Source of the DNA: Anaerolineales bacterium UBA5069 | GTDB lineage: Bacteria > Chloroflexota > Anaerolineae > Caldilineales > Caldilineaceae | NCBI GenBank assembly: GCA_002415895.1 | Contig: DIAV01000213.1 | Coordinates: 1 to 6,734, forward strand | DNA length: 6,734 nucleotides | Direction: 5' to 3' | The notes under the pieces: model-generated | Told to the model about the DNA's origin: nothing | The model's input: only the letters and a program-made list of their open reading frames with translations | Database searches by the model: none | Made by a program: the position numbers and the translations under genes | In this document: positions 4,455 to 6,734 of the stretch, in pieces | How the letters are laid out: the number at the start of each line of letters is the position of its first letter | Position numbering within the stretch: position 1 is the first letter of the stretch

Positions 4455-6011
4455 TTACGCAATCGCGCCGGTTGCCGCTGTACTGCGCGCATGCACGCGG
4501 CAAAGCGCGCTCCCCGGCTGCGCCAGATTGCGGCATGGCGAGCCATCGCGCGTGTGCGCAATACAGTGCGTGCGCGTTGCAGCGCCCGCGGCCACGGGTG
4601 CAGACGCCTGCGCATCGGCCACACGTCGCAGCAGGTGAAACTCGCTGTTGAAGTACGCTGTAATCGTCTCAGGGTCCGGGGCCAGGCCGACGTCGGTAAT
4701 GACGCCCATGGTGACCTTGTTGTTGTACGAGTAGATGCTGATGCCCATGCTGAGGCGGCCCGATTGCGGCACCCAGAAGAGGATATTGTTCACCAGGCTG
4801 CCCGCAATGTAGAGCGGTGTGCGCGGGCCTACCACGTTCGTAAAAACGGTTGTGGCTTTGGAGGCGAAGAATTCCACAATCAGCTCTTCCACCTTGCGCG
4901 GTGTCATGCCCACAATGGAAAGCAGCCCGTAATAGAAGATGGCCTCGTTGGAGCGTTTGAGGCTATCCATGCGCTGCTTGACGGCTAACAAGCGCTCCAG
5001 AGGGTCCGCAAGGGTAATCGGCATGGGCAGGAAAACCATGCCGAATACGTTGCCAAGATCCATGGCGCGGGACGGCTCGCGCAAGTCCACGGGAATAATC
5101 GCGCGGATATCGGCGTCGGCGGCATCAGCGCGGCGGCCGAGCATGTAGCGACGCAGTGCGCCCGTCATCGCAGCAACGAGCACGTCATTGATCTTGCAGC
5201 CAAGCGCGTGGGCAATGCGCTTGGTTTCGTCGGTGGGCACAGCGTCTGTCCACGCCACACGCTTGCTCACGCCCAGCTTGCCCTTAACGGGCGTCACAGG
5301 ATCATTGCCCTGCACAAGCGCGCGGCCAACCACGGCCGCGTTGCGCGTGGCAATGCGCCGCGCCGTTTGCGTCACTTCCAGCAGGCGCGAGGGGTGGAGT
5401 ACGTTCTCCAGGCTTTCGCGCCAGACACTGTCCACCGTAGACTGCGCGCCGTGGTAAAAGCCTGAAAGCAACCCTGCAATGCTTACGTTGGCGCTACGGC
5501 TGCGGGGCGCGGCCACTGGCGGCTTGTGCGTGGGCGCATCGGGCGCATCGTCGAAAAGTGCACTCGTCACGGCCACAAGCGCGGTGCCGTCACCAATACA
5601 ATGATGGATGCGCATGACAATCGCGCTGCCGCCCTCCACGTTGTCCACCACATGCACCTGCCACAGCGGCTTGCCAAAATCCAGCGGCGTGCTTGCAAGG
5701 TCGGAGAGCAGTGTGGTGAACTGGAGTCGATCGCCAGGCTCCGGCAGCGCAATGTGATGCACATGCGCGTCCAGCGTAAAGTTGGGGTCATCCTCCCAGG
5801 TGGGGCGGCCGACGCCCAGGCTGCTTTCGGCAACGCGCTGGCGAAAGCGGCGAAACTGGAGCAACCGCGCGCCGTAGACATCGCGCACGCGCGCAAAATC
5901 CACCGTGCCCTCGAGCAGAATTGCGGCGGTGATCATCATCAGGTTGGTGGGATGCTCCATGTGCAGCCATGCTGCATCCACCGGCGAAAGGGGTGTCGTT
6001 TCTGCGCTCAT
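4455..6011 (-). CDS. Wax ester synthase/diacylglycerol acyltransferase (WS/DGAT) with Cys/His tail
   Basis: This enzyme transfers an acyl group from acyl-CoA to a fatty alcohol or diacylglycerol, giving wax esters or triacylglycerol for storage at the inner membrane or lipid-droplet surface. Family signatures are intact: N-terminal 'LSPVDAAWL' (8-16), 'GKPLWQVHVVD' (113-123), the catalytic HHxxxDG as HHCIGDG (136-142), 'KINDVLVAAM' (273-282) and 'TNVVGPRTPLY' (391-401), then the C-terminal WS/DGAT domain to about residue 462. At 518 residues it is longer than the usual 450-480 because of an Ala-rich linker and a tail with Cys483, Cys493, Cys504 and His507 in a C-x9-C-x10-C-x2-H pattern, resembling short zinc-binding motifs. 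The start at 6011 places the family N-terminus right after Met; the Shine-Dalgarno (GAGG) is close. It follows hutH after a 423-nt spacer, so it probably has its own or attenuated transcription. Catalytic call is firm; the role of the tail is unknown. Confidence 0.95.
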   Translation of the reverse strand: MSAETTPLSPVDAAWLHMEHPTNLMMITAAILLEGTVDFARVRDVYGARLLQFRRFRQRVAESSLGVGRPTWEDDPNFTLDAHVHHIALPEPGDRLQFTTLLSDLASTPLDFGKPLWQVHVVDNVEGGSAIVMRIHHCIGDGTALVAVTSALFDDAPDAPTHKPPVAAPRSRSANVSIAGLLSGFYHGAQSTVDSVWRESLENVLHPSRLLEVTQTARRIATRNAAVVGRALVQGNDPVTPVKGKLGVSKRVAWTDAVPTDETKRIAHALGCKINDVLVAAMTGALRRYMLGRRADAADADIRAIIPVDLREPSRAMDLGNVFGMVFLPMPITLADPLERLLAVKQRMDSLKRSNEAIFYYGLLSIVGMTPRKVEELIVEFFASKATTVFTNVVGPRTPLYIAGSLVNNILFWVPQSGRLSMGISIYSYNNKVTMGVITDVGLAPDPETITAYFNSEFHLLRRVADAQASAPVAAGAATRTHCIAHTRDGSPCRNLAQPGSALCRVHARSTAATGAIA

Positions 6012-6159
6012 GGTCCTCGTGCTTGATCAAATCAGCCCACATTGAGAGGATGCAGCGGCTAATGGGGTAGGCTCTACAAACGGTGGCACAAATCGCGCGC
6101 TGCGCCAGGGGCAGCAGCACCCAGCGTAGGCAGTAATGGCATACAGAAACGTGCAATCC

Positions 6160-6208
6160 AGAATACAGAGTGGGCTTTCAGGATACAAGAAGGCGACCAA
6201 AGCCACAA
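6160..6208 (-). promoter_or_regulatory. Weak overlapping promoter candidates for WS/DGAT
   Basis: Two 17-nt-spaced pairs occur on the minus strand: TTGTGG (6208-6203) with TATCCT (6185-6180), and TTGTAT (6188-6183) with TATTCT (6165-6160). Each -35 matches 3 and each -10 matches 4 of 6 consensus positions. They lie just downstream of the terminator-like hairpin, where a promoter is expected. Confidence 0.25.
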
Positions 6209-6248
6209 ACCGCCTTTGAACCAGGCGCACAATGCAAATAGCCCACTC
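6168..6248 (-). repeat. 9-bp inverted repeat overlapping the hutH hairpin
   Basis: GAGTGGGCT at 6168-6176 is the exact reverse complement of AGCCCACTC at 6240-6248, with 63 nt between. The second copy is also an arm of the hairpin at 6240-6264, so the two pairings compete in minus-strand RNA. Between them lies a further 6-bp stem, AAGGCG (6190-6195) with CGCCTT (6211-6216). Confidence 0.45.
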
Positions 6249-6264
6249 CATCACGGAGTGAGCT
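6240..6264 (-). terminator. Probable terminator of hutH
   Basis: The minus-strand RNA forms a 10-bp stem, AGCUCACUCC with GGAGUGGGCU, around the loop GUGAU, followed by AUUUGCAUU. One pair is a G-U that is a mismatch on the plus strand, consistent with a minus-strand transcript. It lies 170 nt after the hutH stop codon. The U-tract is interrupted, so efficiency may be partial or regulated. Confidence 0.5.
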
Positions 6265-6306
6265 ACAGCGTGGAACTTGAGGTGTCCCAGGAGGAAGTGC
6301 TGTGTT

Positions 6307-6369
6307 GCGTGTGGTACAAGAGGTAGAACTTCAGTGCGGGTACTCGCTCCCCAGTTCGTCCCCACACGC
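6307..6369 (-). other. Nested inverted repeats, candidate structured RNA
   Basis: GCGTGTGG (6307-6314) pairs exactly with CCACACGC (6362-6369). Inside it GAACT (6326-6330) pairs with AGTTC (6353-6357), and inside that GGG (6338-6340) can pair with CCC (6349-6351). This gives a nested, elongated stem of 8, 5 and 3 bp with internal loops, in the 3' untranslated region of hutH. It could be a 3'-UTR element or a small RNA. I do not recognise a known RNA family. Confidence 0.33.
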
Positions 6370-6434
6370 TTGCCATGATAGCGGCCCATTGTTAATGGCG
6401 CAGGTCCGTTGAGTAAACAAGTGGTTAAAGGTGA

Positions 6435-6734
6435 TTACTGTGGCTCCAGCGAATCTTCCACCTGTGCGTTCACAGCGCGCACAAGCGCGCCGCTGGCCAC
6501 AAGCCGCCGCACAGCTTCCATGGAAGGGTATAGAACCGTATCCGCTTCGAAGAAGGGAACCTCGCGGCGGATCAGCGCATAAGCGGGCGCAGTGCCTGCC
6601 CCCATGTGCGCATGCGCGCCCAACTGCTTGCGGCGGAAGTCAATCCCCTGCGCCGCGGCCATAAGTTCAATCGCTAGAATACGCTCCACATTGTCGTTAA
6701 TCTGGCGCAGCTTGAGCCCTGCCGTCACACCCAT
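6435..6734 (-). CDS. hutH: Histidine ammonia-lyase, C-terminal 99 residues (5' end beyond window)
   Basis: HutH removes ammonia from L-histidine to give urocanate, the first step of histidine degradation in the cytoplasm. Only the C-terminal helical part is in the window. It begins at the right edge with the 'MG' of the conserved 'SMG' segment. 'LKLRQINDNVERILAIELM' (8-26) and 'AAAQGIDFRR' (27-36) follow and are highly typical of the MIO-dependent lyase family. It continues through 'YALIRREVPFFEADTVLYPSM' (53-73) to the TAA at 6437-6435. The MIO-forming Ala-Ser-Gly and active-site residues lie upstream, out of view, so activity cannot be judged. The Met at the edge is internal, not the start. 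No other hut gene is visible downstream; a structured spacer and WS/DGAT follow, so hutH appears to be the last gene of its unit. A related aromatic amino acid lyase is a less likely alternative. Confidence 0.91.
   Translation of the reverse strand: MGVTAGLKLRQINDNVERILAIELMAAAQGIDFRRKQLGAHAHMGAGTAPAYALIRREVPFFEADTVLYPSMEAVRRLVASGALVRAVNAQVEDSLEPQ

Larger units (their letters stand above)
6012..6434. other. 423-nt spacer between hutH and WS/DGAT, no convincing gene
   Basis: No protein-coding gene is supported here. One minus-strand frame stays open (6389-6027) but has no Shine-Dalgarno, no recognisable domain and a Cys/Trp/Arg-rich composition unlike the neighbours. What the spacer does hold is structure: nested inverted repeats at 6307-6369, a terminator-like hairpin at 6240-6264, a third complementary arm at 6168-6176 and weak promoter-like hexamers. 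An 8-bp palindrome TTGATCAA lies 12 nt before the WS/DGAT start. Confidence 0.6.

Noticed and set aside
4491..6026. Several plus-strand open frames opposite the acyltransferase
   Set aside because: All are antisense to a gene with intact WS/DGAT motifs, and none has a recognisable domain or ribosome binding site.
6027..6389. Minus-strand 120-codon open frame in the hutH-WS/DGAT spacer
   Set aside because: It has no Shine-Dalgarno, no domain and an implausible Cys/Trp/Arg-rich composition, and it spans the terminator-like hairpin and inverted repeats.
1..6734. CRISPR array, tRNA, rRNA, insertion sequence or attachment site
   Set aside because: I saw no regularly spaced direct repeats, no cloverleaf, no transposase or integrase and no terminal repeats with target duplications. 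The Gly/Pro codon tracts are protein low-complexity regions.

Overview
The window comes from a GC-rich bacterial genome, most likely Chloroflexota (Anaerolineae/Caldilineae-like). That placement is inferred from style: exported proteins built from PA14, SH3b and small beta domains joined by Pro-Thr or poly-Gly linkers, plus a short protein with a GGG core and a C-terminal 'FMPVI' segment. No marker gene is present to confirm it. All seven supported genes lie on the minus strand, so transcription runs from high to low coordinates. The long plus-strand open frames are antisense shadows of these genes.

In transcription order: (1) 6734-6435, the 3' end of hutH (histidine ammonia-lyase), cut by the right edge. 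(2) 6434-6012, a 423-nt spacer with no convincing gene but several inverted repeats: nested repeats at 6307-6369, a terminator-like hairpin at 6240-6264 and a third complementary arm at 6168-6176. (3) 6011-4455, a complete wax ester synthase/diacylglycerol acyltransferase (WS/DGAT) with an unusual Cys/His-rich, zinc-finger-like tail. (4) 4454-4166, hairpins, a candidate promoter and a leader hairpin with a GCGA (GNRA) loop. (5) 4165-3374, a secreted protein with a chaperone-like 'YQG...FxLY' beta domain, then, 40 nt on, 3333-2965, a 122-residue secreted protein; these two probably share a transcript. (6) 2964-2868, a 36-bp perfect palindrome and a second hairpin touching the next Shine-Dalgarno. 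(7) 2867-1659, a secreted protein with an OB-like region, an SH3b domain and a PA14 domain. (8) 1404-1033, a META/HslJ-domain protein with its own promoter and terminator. (9) 932 to the left edge, a secreted protein with tandem PA14 domains, truncated by the window.

The left two thirds therefore form a surface or secretome cluster. Four of its five proteins have signal peptides whose predicted cleavage site leaves Gln as the first mature residue. Their modules suggest carbohydrate or cell-wall binding rather than catalysis; no catalytic domain is visible among them. The right third is metabolic: histidine catabolism and neutral-lipid synthesis. Nothing in the window links it functionally to the secreted cluster. 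The points most worth following up are the Cys/His tail on the WS/DGAT, the RNA-structure candidates between hutH and WS/DGAT, the perfect palindrome, and the two secreted protein regions with no clear family.
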